NCBI RefSeq assembly: GCF_014698965.1
Contig: NZ_JACXAE010000040.1
Location: 1 to 64,000 of the forward strand
Direction: 5' to 3'
Length of the DNA stretch: 64,000 bases
Origin: Iningainema tapete BLCC-T55
GTDB taxonomy: Bacteria; Cyanobacteriota; Cyanobacteriia; Cyanobacteriales; Nostocaceae
This document shows positions 8,723-16,931 of this stretch, one piece after another (position 1 is the stretch's first letter; every line of letters starts with the position of its first letter). Under the pieces are notes generated by a model, which did no database searches, was not told the origin of the DNA, and saw nothing but the letters and a program-made list of their open reading frames with translations. Made by a program: the position numbers and the translations under genes.

Positions 8723-10116
8723 TAGTTGCGCTCCTTAATGGATACAATCACTCTTGCTCCAGTGGCTTTTTGAAACATTCTCTCCACCTTCTCGGCATTG
8801 GAATTAAATTTGTTGAAGTATTTTGCTTCGACTGTTATGACAGCTTTCCCACTAGCAAATTCAACAAGTTCAGCGTGCGTTAGCAAGGAATGACTGTTAG
8901 GTGTTGCCAACTCCAATACTTTGTTCCAAATGGCACTAAGGTTACTCTTTTGAGCTTTCGGTTGAGATTTTCCCTTGGAATTCAATGGAGTCTTTGAGCC
9001 GTTGCCGTTGTTTGAGTTGTTACTATGCTCAGATCGCGTTGTTACCAATCCCAGCAAACAGACTTCCAGCCAAAGGTGAGGTTGGGCTGCATTGCGGAGT
9101 TGGTTTTCTGATTTTTGCAACTGAGTCAGCCCTGTACTAACTGCCTCGTAATCCCAATCCATCGCCAGCTGTTTCAGTTGGGAGTAGCTGATTGCCCCAG
9201 TAATCAGGTTATGGCTTTTTGGGGAAGCCATAACTACAAGCAAGTCGCGGTAAATGGTGAGCAAATTACTCAAAATCAGTTTGGGTGTTTTGCCGTTGTC
9301 CAAGAGTGAGCGGGACATTTGCAACAGCCCAAATATATTGCCAATGTTTATCGCCCGCAGGATTGTTACCAGGTCGGATTCTGCTACATTTCCTAAAAGT
9401 TCGAGAACATGGCTTTTGGTAATTTCAACTCCCAAGAGACTCAGCTGATCCAATAGCTGTAAAGCATCTCTCAATCCACCGTCTGCCGTGCGTGCGATCG
9501 CCACTAGAGCTTCATCAGTGATGGCAATACATTCTTTTTGGGCTACGAACCGAAGTTGCTCCACGATAGCGGTAATCGACAAAGCACGGAAGTTGAACAC
9601 TTGGCATCGGCTTGTAATCGTCGGCAGGACTTTGTGAGATTCCGTCGTGCAGAGAATGAATACTACGTGGGCGGGTGGTTCCTCAATGCACTTCAAAAGA
9701 GCATTGAATGCCTGTGGAGTAAGACAATGACATTCATCAAGGGTAAAAATTCGATAGCGCCCTACCGCTGGGGCAAAGCTACTGCGCTCAATCAAACTGC
9801 GGGCATCATCAACTCCGTTATTGCTTGCCGCGTCAATTTCAGCAACATCTAAGCTGGTGCTTTTATCGATGGAACGGCAGGACTGACACTCCCCACAGGG
9901 ATTGGCGGTAGGTTTAGGGCTTCGAGTACAGTTCAGTGACTTCGCAAACATCCTGGCTGTTGAGGTTTTACCCGTTCCTCTCGGACCAGTGAATAGGTAA
10001 GCCGGGGCAATTTTCCCTGACTCAACTGCGTTGATGAGAGTTTTCTGAACGTACTCCTGACCTGCCAACTCGTCTAAGGTACGTGGACGGTACTTGAGGT
10101 GTAAAGCTGTGTGCAT
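8722..10116 (-). CDS. dnaX: DNA polymerase III subunit gamma/tau (clamp-loader ATPase)
   Basis: 464 aa. The sequence begins with the hallmark LKYRPRTLDELAGQEYV. Walker A is GPRGTGKTSTARM (about 44-56), the zinc-binding loop has four Cys (C-RSPKPTANPCGECQSC), and LDECHCLT and the sensor/SRC motif TITSRCQVFNFR are present. The C-terminal part is short with a low-complexity NSNNGNGS linker, so it is closer to gamma than to full-length tau. It loads the beta clamp using ATP with delta and delta prime. No holB was found here, so a host delta prime may complete the pentamer (inference). It lies between dnaN (113 bp upstream) and holA (1-bp overlap) in one leftward operon. Confidence 0.95.
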   Translation of the reverse strand: MHTALHLKYRPRTLDELAGQEYVQKTLINAVESGKIAPAYLFTGPRGTGKTSTARMFAKSLNCTRSPKPTANPCGECQSCRSIDKSTSLDVAEIDAASNNGVDDARSLIERSSFAPAVGRYRIFTLDECHCLTPQAFNALLKCIEEPPAHVVFILCTTESHKVLPTITSRCQVFNFRALSITAIVEQLRFVAQKECIAITDEALVAIARTADGGLRDALQLLDQLSLLGVEITKSHVLELLGNVAESDLVTILRAINIGNIFGLLQMSRSLLDNGKTPKLILSNLLTIYRDLLVVMASPKSHNLITGAISYSQLKQLAMDWDYEAVSTGLTQLQKSENQLRNAAQPHLWLEVCLLGLVTTRSEHSNNSNNGNGSKTPLNSKGKSQPKAQKSNLSAIWNKVLELATPNSHSLLTHAELVEFASGKAVITVEAKYFNKFNSNAEKVERMFQKATGARVIVSIKERN

Positions 10117-10228
10117 TTTTGTGATGGTTGAAATTTTCAGGTTCTCCCCCCAGATAGGGGGGCAAGTAAATATGCGCTCTTAAGTTGTTAGAACTCATTG
10201 GCGCTAAGGCTTTTGGAAGTAAGGGAAT

Positions 10229-11563
10229 TTATCTCGTTTCTTTTACTACTGGCATTAGTAAATACTTCACGTCCATCAGTACATGAGGCTTGTCGCGATT
10301 GCCAAAGGGAACCACAATCGTCGCACCGTCGGATGAAGTCAGCTGCATTTGTACTTCAGAACTTCTGATTGCCTTCACTGCATCCAGCAGATATTTGATA
10401 TTGAAGCAGATGTGTAAACTTTCTCCTGAAATGCAAGCTGGTATTAATTCCTCCCCTTCGCCAAAATCTCGCGCCATTGACAGGGAAAGTTGTTGATCTT
10501 CACTGTTGAAGTAGAGCTTAACTGTCTTTTCCTTCTTGTCAGCCAGTACTGCAATCCGTTCTAAGGCTTTTACTAGGGGTGCTTTTTCAAGTGTTATTTG
10601 GTGCTTAAAGTCGTGTTTTAACAGTTCGGGGTAAGCTGGGTACTGCCCTTCTAGACAACGGCTGACTAGGCGTTGTTTTCCCCAATGAAAAGCGACGATT
10701 TCTTCTTCTTTCTTGTAGTACAAAGCCACAGGATCAGCAGAAGTACGCATTTCTAAAATGCGCTCTAATTCCCGTAAGGCTTTGGCGGGTACAGTGAATG
10801 ATAGTGAGAGCGCTGCATCATCAGTCTTGTCCGACTGTTTCTTTTTAGCAGCGATGCCTTGAGTTGATGCTTGTAGGACTGCTAGCCGATGACCATCCGT
10901 GGCAGCCAACTCTAAAGTATCCTGCTCTAGTTTTAAATGGACACCAGTCAAAATTAGTTTGGTTTCGTCACTGGTGGTGGCAAATAAGGAACCTCGCAAT
11001 CCTTCTTTTAAAGTCTCTGCTGGTAGGTGGATCGCTTGTTGTGCTGTTACCTCAGGAATACGCGGAAATTCCTCTGCACTCAGACCCCGCACCTGATAAC
11101 GTCCCGAATCAGCAGTCAGTGTGGCAATTAACGATTCGACCATTTCCTCTGATTCCCCTGGTTTGCCTGCTACCGCTTGGTTTTTCAAGGTGATATCGCC
11201 CTGAGGGAAGCGTTCGACAATATCACTCAAAATTTCGACTGGGATAGTGATTTCTCCTCCTGAACGGACTTGGGCATCAAAGCTGGTTTGAATTCCCAGG
11301 CTAAGGTCAAATACGGTTAGATGCACTTGCTGGGACTTTTTCTCAGCAACCAGAAGAACATTAGCCAGTACCGGATGTGTTGGGCGTTGTGGAACGGCGT
11401 GACTAACCAGAGACAGATTTGTACTTAAATCATTCTGACTGCAAATTATTTGTATCCTTGGTGTTTTTACTAACGGTTGCTCATTAGTTTCAGTTTGTGG
11501 CTGAATTGGTGTTTCAACTTGCTTCGAGGTTTTTGAACGTTGCGTCTTCAGTGTTTTAGACAT
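10229..11563 (-). CDS. dnaN: DNA polymerase III beta subunit (sliding clamp)
   Basis: 444 aa, about 60-70 longer than usual. The first 35 residues are a Lys/Thr/Gln-rich extension before the first clamp domain (LSLVSHAVPQRPTHPVLANVLL). Conserved clamp features follow: TATDGHRLAVLQ, FTVPAKALRELERIL and LVSRCLEGQYPAYPELL, with the C-terminal domain ending LMPVVKETR instead of the common PMRL. It forms the ring that tethers DNA polymerase. A gap of about 112 bp separates it from dnaX. As a clamp encoded beside its loader on an apparently plasmid-borne segment, it is probably a second copy relative to the chromosome. Two short hairpins precede the start codon. Confidence 0.94.
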   Translation of the reverse strand: MSKTLKTQRSKTSKQVETPIQPQTETNEQPLVKTPRIQIICSQNDLSTNLSLVSHAVPQRPTHPVLANVLLVAEKKSQQVHLTVFDLSLGIQTSFDAQVRSGGEITIPVEILSDIVERFPQGDITLKNQAVAGKPGESEEMVESLIATLTADSGRYQVRGLSAEEFPRIPEVTAQQAIHLPAETLKEGLRGSLFATTSDETKLILTGVHLKLEQDTLELAATDGHRLAVLQASTQGIAAKKKQSDKTDDAALSLSFTVPAKALRELERILEMRTSADPVALYYKKEEEIVAFHWGKQRLVSRCLEGQYPAYPELLKHDFKHQITLEKAPLVKALERIAVLADKKEKTVKLYFNSEDQQLSLSMARDFGEGEELIPACISGESLHICFNIKYLLDAVKAIRSSEVQMQLTSSDGATIVVPFGNRDKPHVLMDVKYLLMPVVKETR

Positions 11564-11572
11564 TTTCTTTCA

Positions 11573-11609
11573 TGTCAGAATAGCTGACATAAAGCTGCGT
11601 AAGCAGCTT
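11573..11609. promoter_or_regulatory. two adjacent small inverted repeats upstream of dnaN
   Basis: TGTCAG-AATAG-CTGACA (11573-11589) and AAGCTGC-GTAA-GCAGCTT (11592-11609) lie 10-46 bp upstream of the dnaN ATG. They could be an operator or a 5' UTR structure. No protein is known to bind them; the function is inferred from position only. Confidence 0.4.
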
Positions 11610-11749
11610 GCAAAAAAAAGAAGTAGCGATCGCACAGAGCGCAGTGCCCCGAATCGCGCTCGCACAGCCGATTGTTCTATACCCAAAAGCTGATTATGCC
11701 CTGGTTAGCACGCAAGCGATCGCCACTTCAAAAATTGAATTAATTGGTG

Positions 11750-13054
11750 TTAATAAATAACGAAAACTCGACGGCGTGCGCGAGAAGAAGCAACATACCA
11801 CAATTGATTGCACTCTCGAACTTTGTTGTTTTTATTCAAGTCGCGTCCATCGATTCCCACTTCATCAAAAGTGCTGCCTTGACTGTTATGCACAGTAAGC
11901 GCATAACAATTACGTATATCAGCAAATACTTCAAGATGATTGTAGTAGGCTTTCCAGAGTGAAGGATTATTCTTAGCATTCCGCAACAACCTAGCATTAT
12001 CTTTCTTATACCTTTTGGTATCATCTTCATGCAAAACGTAGATTTGACGAATTGTTCCTTCATCCGTCACCACCTTCAATTGCCAAGCTTTGTAGCCAGC
12101 ATATCTATCTTCACAAAAGTCTAAAACTTCTATTTCTGTTGAAGTTGGTAGAATGATAGTTTTTCCATCAGGACCCGTAACTGGACTTTTGGTGATTAGC
12201 CTTTCACCTACAATAAATCTGGGCGCGTTTTCTCCGTAAATTTTTGCTCGTATCTTTGCATTATAGTAATCCACTTTCTTGTTAGTCCAGCACAGAATCC
12301 GAAAGCAGTCTGGGTTTTGAACAAAATTTTTAGACACTTTCTTAAACGCATACCTCAACAAGGTATTCTCTTTAACCATGAATGCTCCATTAGTCTTATC
12401 CGGCAAATACCTTGAGAAAGGTTTGAAAGCGTTTTGGCTTTTAACTACTTTTCTACAAGCTGTGACAAATTCCAATAATGGGCTATCAGTACCTTGTCGA
12501 ACAACTTCAGTTAAAATTGCTTTATCGGGTACATTGAATGAAAGTGATTTAACTTCGTTAACTGGAGGCAATTGGGCTGGATCGCCCATGAGAATTAGTT
12601 GCTTATTTGTGATTAAAGACCGACTGATACTTTCAGTAATCCAATGCCAAAGCTCTTTGTTGACCATACTGCATTCATCAAGGAAAACGAGGTCAAATAA
12701 ACTGAGCATGGAAGGAGCAGTCTGTTCTAAAACCTTGTTGCTTCCCCTTCTTACCATTCCTAGTCCCAAGAGTTGATGAATGGTGAAGAAATCTACTCCA
12801 TAGATATCATTTTTTGATGCCATACGTTGCAAAACCCTGACTGCTTTATTGGTTGGTGCAGTCAGGGCAATTCGCTTTCCTTCACCAACAAGTGTCTTTA
12901 TTAATTGAAAGATAATTGTCGATTTTCCTGTACCAGCATATCCAAGGAGAAGGAAAAGGTTTTTATTGCTTTTGAGAAATTTGTGCATCAACTCAAGAGC
13001 TTCGAGTTGTTGAGTTGTGAGAGTAAACGAAGCAGTTTGTAGTGTGTGGATCAT
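11750..13054 (-). CDS. RecD-like superfamily 1 DNA helicase
   Basis: 434 aa, a compact RecD/Pif1-type AAA helicase. Walker A is LLGYAGTGKSTII (about 37-49), Walker B is DLVFLDECSMVN, motif III is ILMGDPAQLPPV, and the UvrD-C-like end is ALTVHNSQGSTFDEV followed by YVASSRARRRVFVIY. Enzymes of this class move 5' to 3' on single-stranded DNA and act in recombination, repair or plasmid/phage replication. It is encoded next to the replisome genes in the same direction with a 186-bp gap, and probably helps replicate the element (inference). It has no RecB/RecC partners nearby and is much shorter than chromosomal RecD2 (over 700 aa). Confidence 0.9.
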   Translation of the reverse strand: MIHTLQTASFTLTTQQLEALELMHKFLKSNKNLFLLLGYAGTGKSTIIFQLIKTLVGEGKRIALTAPTNKAVRVLQRMASKNDIYGVDFFTIHQLLGLGMVRRGSNKVLEQTAPSMLSLFDLVFLDECSMVNKELWHWITESISRSLITNKQLILMGDPAQLPPVNEVKSLSFNVPDKAILTEVVRQGTDSPLLEFVTACRKVVKSQNAFKPFSRYLPDKTNGAFMVKENTLLRYAFKKVSKNFVQNPDCFRILCWTNKKVDYYNAKIRAKIYGENAPRFIVGERLITKSPVTGPDGKTIILPTSTEIEVLDFCEDRYAGYKAWQLKVVTDEGTIRQIYVLHEDDTKRYKKDNARLLRNAKNNPSLWKAYYNHLEVFADIRNCYALTVHNSQGSTFDEVGIDGRDLNKNNKVRECNQLWYVASSRARRRVFVIY

Positions 13055-13202
13055 TTTGGCTTTTCCGCTATGTTTTAAATCACAAACACAGCGTTAGCTG
13101 TCATAATCTTCTCCACGATAATTTGAATTTTCAATTCATTACTCTCAACCTAATTTTTCAAACATTCATACTTTAATTAAAATTTGAGAACAGTTTTTTG
13201 GT

Positions 13203-13232
13203 ATCTCCTGGCGTTCAACAACACCAGGAGAT
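13203..13232 (-). terminator. hairpin with perfect 9-bp stem downstream of 13238-13711 gene
   Basis: ATCTCCTGG and CCAGGAGAT flank a 12-nt loop, six bases beyond the stop of the minus-strand gene ending at 13238. The minus-strand continuation is ACCAAAAAAC, so there is no U-run. It is a plausible transcript end or processing hairpin. Confidence 0.4.
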
Positions 13233-13237
13233 TTATC

Positions 13238-13711
13238 TTACGCACTCAGCTTTTGTTGCAGTGCTGCTACTATCTCAGACTTACGTAAATGCCGCTTTCT
13301 ACCTGTTTTTATATCCGTCACTGCATCTCTCCATTTAATTCCCATTTGACTACATTCTTTTCGTAACTGCTCTAGAGTCATCCTGGTAAAATCCATTTGG
13401 GGTTTAGCAAACTTTATTGGCTTTAGTAGATTTCTAAATTCAGTTAAATCAATAGGTTTATCTTCATTTACTGGTGGTAGCAATATTGGTTCTTGGTCAA
13501 TCTCTTTGTATGTATTCTTGTTAGGAGATACTACTGGATGATCCACCAATGCTATGTTATTCGATAAATTTAATTGCAACTGATATGATTCTGATACTTG
13601 CAATGCTTTCTTTAAAGACAGAATCTTAGTGATTTCGCAGTAAGCAATGACCAAAGTAAAACAGATAGTTACTGCATGGAATGCAGTGGTCAAAATCTCT
13701 TGTACGTTCAT
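13238..13711 (-). CDS. small membrane-anchored protein with SAP/Rho-N-like C-terminus
   Basis: 157 aa. The N-terminus (about 8-27, TTAFHAVTICFTLVIAYCEI) is hydrophobic and may be a membrane anchor or signal. The middle is polar. The last 45 residues (MTLEQLRKECSQMGIKWRD ... HLRKSEIVAALQQ) have the helix-turn-helix pattern of a SAP or Rho N-terminal motif, which binds nucleic acid. A DNA- or RNA-tethering membrane protein is possible but this is inference. It lies upstream of the RecD-like gene in the same direction with a 183-bp gap. I do not recognise a named family. Confidence 0.65.
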   Translation of the reverse strand: MNVQEILTTAFHAVTICFTLVIAYCEITKILSLKKALQVSESYQLQLNLSNNIALVDHPVVSPNKNTYKEIDQEPILLPPVNEDKPIDLTEFRNLLKPIKFAKPQMDFTRMTLEQLRKECSQMGIKWRDAVTDIKTGRKRHLRKSEIVAALQQKLSA

Positions 13712-13852
13712 TTGAAAAACTCCTAATTCTTTTTAACTGGCTTATGTGTAGCGATTGCCAGCTTCAAATCCTTTCAAGCGATAGCTTGCTATTATATATT
13801 CACTAGGGCAAACCTGGAATTTTCAAGTAATGTATTGACGACATTACTACAG

Positions 13853-14422
13853 AACGGGTGCTCTCGGATCGCAAAGTTTACAAATTAGACGACACTGCCA
13901 AAGAATTTAGTCAGCGTCATTGGATACTTTTTATCCTGCTTTATTACTTAGGTTGTTGTATCGGGGAAATTGGCAGAATTACCACCAAAAACCTTTGGAC
14001 GGGAAAAACCGAAATTCTCAACCCAGGTTTGTATTAGCGTCAGTTGCGGGAGCAGGCTAGCTGATGTCAAGCAAATCTTGTACTAGGAGTCAACTCCTAC
14101 AGCATTAGTGTAGACAGTGAAGCCGTCAAACAATTTGCTTTAAAGGTGGAAGAGTTGGAATCCCAGTGTAAACGTTATGATACAGATAAGAGTACTGTTA
14201 TAATGGGAACCTTATGCCGATTTAGTTAAAGAACTTTGGGTAGCAGTACTTCGCCTCACTAATGTCTCCACCCCCACATTGACTACTTGCGCCACTGCCT
14301 CAGAAGGAAGCGATCGCAGTGTATTTAATATCTGCTCAAGCTCCAAAGCTGCCAAAGTAGTGGAGGTTATAGATCGGCAAACAAGTTTAGGAGACTTGGA
14401 ATGCGTGACTTATCAGGTGTAG
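13853..14422 (+). pseudogene. decayed gene, at least three reading-frame breaks
   Basis: Coding-like stretches occur on the + strand in different frames: ITTERVLSDRKVYKLDD followed by a hydrophobic WILFILLYYLGCC segment to a stop at 14036; then SEAVKQFALKVEELESQC near 14120-14170; then YADLVKELWVAVLRL near 14210-14260, ending VTYQV and a stop. No start codon is seen. Smooth protein-like text broken by stops and frame shifts is typical of a pseudogene. The original protein is not recognised; it had a membrane segment and a coiled-coil-like part. The rest of the gap 13712-14723 holds a HIP1 site and AT-rich DNA only. Confidence 0.45.
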
Positions 14423-14723
14423 TAGTTCTTCCTTTGTGCGACTACCGATATGGTAAACCTGGCATTTCTTTTGTATTGTATCTTCTTTAGTCAGTCGATT
14501 CATGCACTCTCAAGTATCTGTCTTGTCTCACTTGATGATATGCAGAGCAACTTTATTTACTTACCTACACACTATATGTATTTTTGGAGTGCAACAAGAA
14601 ATACTAAATCCGAATTTCATTCCTTAAATAAATTTATTAATATGTATTTTGAGTCCTGCCAACTGAGACATTTCTAAGTATTTAAAAACAATTTTTATCT
14701 AATTAGTTACAACTATAATTATT

Positions 14724-15251
14724 TTACTCCTGTCTTGCTAGAAACGCTACACTTGAAGAAATTACTTCTACAATATCTACTGGATCTAGTGAATAAATTT
14801 TTGCTAAAACTTCTTTCTTAATTCGCTCAGAAGCCGAGCTTTTACTGTTTTTTACTTCCTCAGATAATTTCTTATCTAAACCTTGACGGTAGGCTGATAG
14901 AGACATTTCACCATCTAAATAAAGTTGTAGCGATCTACTGTTACCACCACTCAGCTTCGCCAATTGCCGAAAGTTTTTGGAATCAGGTTCGGGAATAGTT
15001 TTACTCTTCAACCAGCGATGTACGGTTGAGAAATCTACACCAATCGCCTCGGCTAAAGTAGTTTGAGTCCAGCCCTCTTGTAGTAGCTGTTCAATCAACT
15101 TAGCTAGTCGATTTTGGCGTTCCTGCATATTAGAAGCCCCAGACTCAACTGTCAAAAAAGTTACTTTAGCGGTCATACTTATATAAACTACCTTAGCCTT
15201 TATTCCGCCGTTTCCTAACCTGAGCAAAAGGGCGCGGCTAGGATCAGGCAT
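14724..15251 (-). CDS. XRE-family helix-turn-helix regulator
   Basis: Track ORF of 175 aa. The first 25 residues do not look conserved, and a start at residue 26 (15176, MTAKVTF) or 42 (15128, MQERQNR) is more likely. The HTH reads LAKLIEQLLQEGWTQTTLAEAIGVDFSTVHRWLKSKTIPEP, a lambda-Cro-like fold. The C-terminal part (LDGEMSLSAYRQGL ... VDIVEVISSSVAFLARQE) is helical and may be a dimer or ligand domain. It probably regulates neighbouring plasmid genes. It is divergent from the ParB-like gene at 15588, and the palindromic sites at 15465-15499 lie between them, so it could be the protein that binds them. Confidence 0.7.
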   Translation of the reverse strand: MPDPSRALLLRLGNGGIKAKVVYISMTAKVTFLTVESGASNMQERQNRLAKLIEQLLQEGWTQTTLAEAIGVDFSTVHRWLKSKTIPEPDSKNFRQLAKLSGGNSRSLQLYLDGEMSLSAYRQGLDKKLSEEVKNSKSSASERIKKEVLAKIYSLDPVDIVEVISSSVAFLARQE

Positions 15252-15464
15252 CTTCGAGTTTAATCATTTACCCTATTTAACTAATTTAAGACAAAAACTC
15301 TTACATTTACAAGGATTTTAACTACCCCAGCAGACCCATCAGGTGTTCAGTCACAGGAAGAACTTATCACAGGAAGTTTACTTACCATAATTACAAGATT
15401 ATTTATGTATTGCTCTATACGAAATCTAATTAATAAGAAAGATTAAGCGATGATGTAATTATTT

Positions 15465-15499
15465 TTGCATTGTGCAAGGCTAAATATTGCACGGTGCAA
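15465..15499. promoter_or_regulatory. twin 13-bp palindromes, probable operator or centromere-like site
   Basis: TTGCATTGTGCAA (15465-15477) and TTGCACGGTGCAA (15487-15499) share TTGCA-N3-TGCAA. Their starts are 22 bp apart, about two helical turns, so both face the same side of DNA. They lie 89 bp upstream of the ParB/KorB-like gene and between divergent regulator genes. This is the arrangement expected of a dimeric DNA-binding protein controlling its own promoter, or of a small parS. Confidence 0.65.
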
Positions 15500-15587
15500 A
15501 CCTAGTTTGGTATGTACAGCCATCAAAAATGACGTAGTTAACCTCAGGTCATGAAACTTCAACGTTGTCGGAGGAAAAAACATATCA

Positions 15588-16562
15588 ATGTCATCCTCTA
15601 ACTCTACTGTAGATTTAAATACACTTGACGACACTCTCACCCACAATAGTGGACCTAGTGAACAAGTGGCGTCAGAGACTAATGTTCAAAACCCGTTGAG
15701 TAGAGAAGATCTACTCAGTGAGGCTGAAGTATCAGAACTGAGGAGGTTAGAAATTAAAGTAGAACTTGGCTTAAAAGCGTTTTGGGAAATAGGGCAAGCC
15801 TTAAGTCAGATTCGAGATCAACGTCTTTATCGGGAAAACTACAAAACATTTGAAGAATATTGCATCACTCGCTGGGAGATATCTCGGCGTTCAGCTTACC
15901 AGTTGATCGGCGCTGCTATGGTGGTTGAGAATGTGCGCAATTGCGCACAAATTCTTCCCCTTAATGAAGCTCAAGCCCGTCCTTTGACAGCGCTCCCTCC
16001 TGAACAACAACGAGAAGCTTGGAAGAAAGCGGTTTCTACGGCTCCAAGTGGCAAAGTTACAGCTGTTCACGTTGCCCAAGTTGCGAGAGAATACCACAAA
16101 TCTTCTGCGCCTCCCACGCCCAGGAACAAGAACACTGTTGATCAACAAGTGCAATTAACTAAAAATTCTACAGAATCAGTAAAGTGCTGCTGGAATTGCG
16201 CTCATTGCAGCCACGAGTTTATAGACAACCCCCACAACTTTTATTGCTACCAGTTGGGGAAATTGAACTTCGTCGAGAAAGATGGTTATCAAAGGGGAGC
16301 CGAATGTGAGCTGTGGACTTATCGAGGAGCAGAGTCAGATGAAATCAAAAAGACCAGGCTACCATTACGAGAAACCTTTTCCCTAACTCTACAGCTTCCC
16401 GCTTACTTGCAATCCTTAATGCAAGACGCAGCTAAAGAGTCCGGCTTGGTTGTTGTGGACTGGGCAGCGAAAGTTTTAGAAGAGGCAATTTTTGCAAGTC
16501 ATGCTGCACCTCGTGCGCTTCATCAGGATTTTATCGATGTTTCTGTATCGGAAGTTGCCTAG
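15588..16562 (+). CDS. ParB/KorB-like plasmid DNA-binding protein with Cys-rich cluster
   Basis: 324 aa. Residues about 45-185 (EIKVELGLKAFWEIGQAL ... FEEYCITRWEISRRSAYQ, then LNEAQARPLTALPPEQQ and VTAVHVAQVAREY) are the helical HTH region found in ParB/KorB-like plasmid and phage proteins. Residues about 198-245 contain CCWNCAHCSHEF ... FYCYQLGKL ... GAECELW, a likely zinc-binding cluster. The C-terminal 70 aa (LTLQLPAYLQSLMQDAAKESG) resembles a ribbon-helix-helix-like or dimer segment. A role in partition or plasmid gene control is inferred; no ParA ATPase was found in this window. Twin palindromes lie just upstream and an 18-bp palindrome lies inside the gene. Confidence 0.65.
   Translation: MSSSNSTVDLNTLDDTLTHNSGPSEQVASETNVQNPLSREDLLSEAEVSELRRLEIKVELGLKAFWEIGQALSQIRDQRLYRENYKTFEEYCITRWEISRRSAYQLIGAAMVVENVRNCAQILPLNEAQARPLTALPPEQQREAWKKAVSTAPSGKVTAVHVAQVAREYHKSSAPPTPRNKNTVDQQVQLTKNSTESVKCCWNCAHCSHEFIDNPHNFYCYQLGKLNFVEKDGYQRGAECELWTYRGAESDEIKKTRLPLRETFSLTLQLPAYLQSLMQDAAKESGLVVVDWAAKVLEEAIFASHAAPRALHQDFIDVSVSEVA
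15932..15949. repeat. 18-bp perfect palindrome inside the ParB-like gene
   Basis: TGTGCGCAATTGCGCACA is self-complementary over its full length. It falls in the HTH-coding part of the gene. It might be an additional binding site or a transcription roadblock; it may also simply be a coding coincidence. Confidence 0.5.
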
Positions 16563-16931
16563 TTTGGAGTGACTGCTGAATAGGGAGTTGAAAAAGAGCG
16601 ATCGCGATCGCTTCTTTATAGACGCCCAGTTTTTGCTGCGCACTCGTCTTCGTTGGAGATTCGCTCCCAACTTCAATTAGTTGAACACAACGGTTAACGC
16701 ATAGTGAGGCAATTACCACCTGGGTGCGTCACAAATTTTACTGTCTGCTTTTTATATGACAAAGTGTATTATTCGGACTACAATTCGCAAACAACCATTA
16801 ATCCCTGAATTCAACCCAAACAAATTACGACTGCTGTTACTTCCAGTCGTCTACATTCTTAGAATTCTCCAGCCCAACGCCAGTCACAACACCCTGTTTA
16901 ATGTTCCGTATTCGGGGGGAGGGCAAAACTG
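16563..16931. other. intergenic region with overlapping HIP1 sites
   Basis: It contains two overlapping HIP1 octamers, GCGATCGCGATCGC at 16598-16611, and a G-rich ribosome site (GGGGGGAGGG) just before the next gene. No gene was recognised. Confidence 0.6.
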
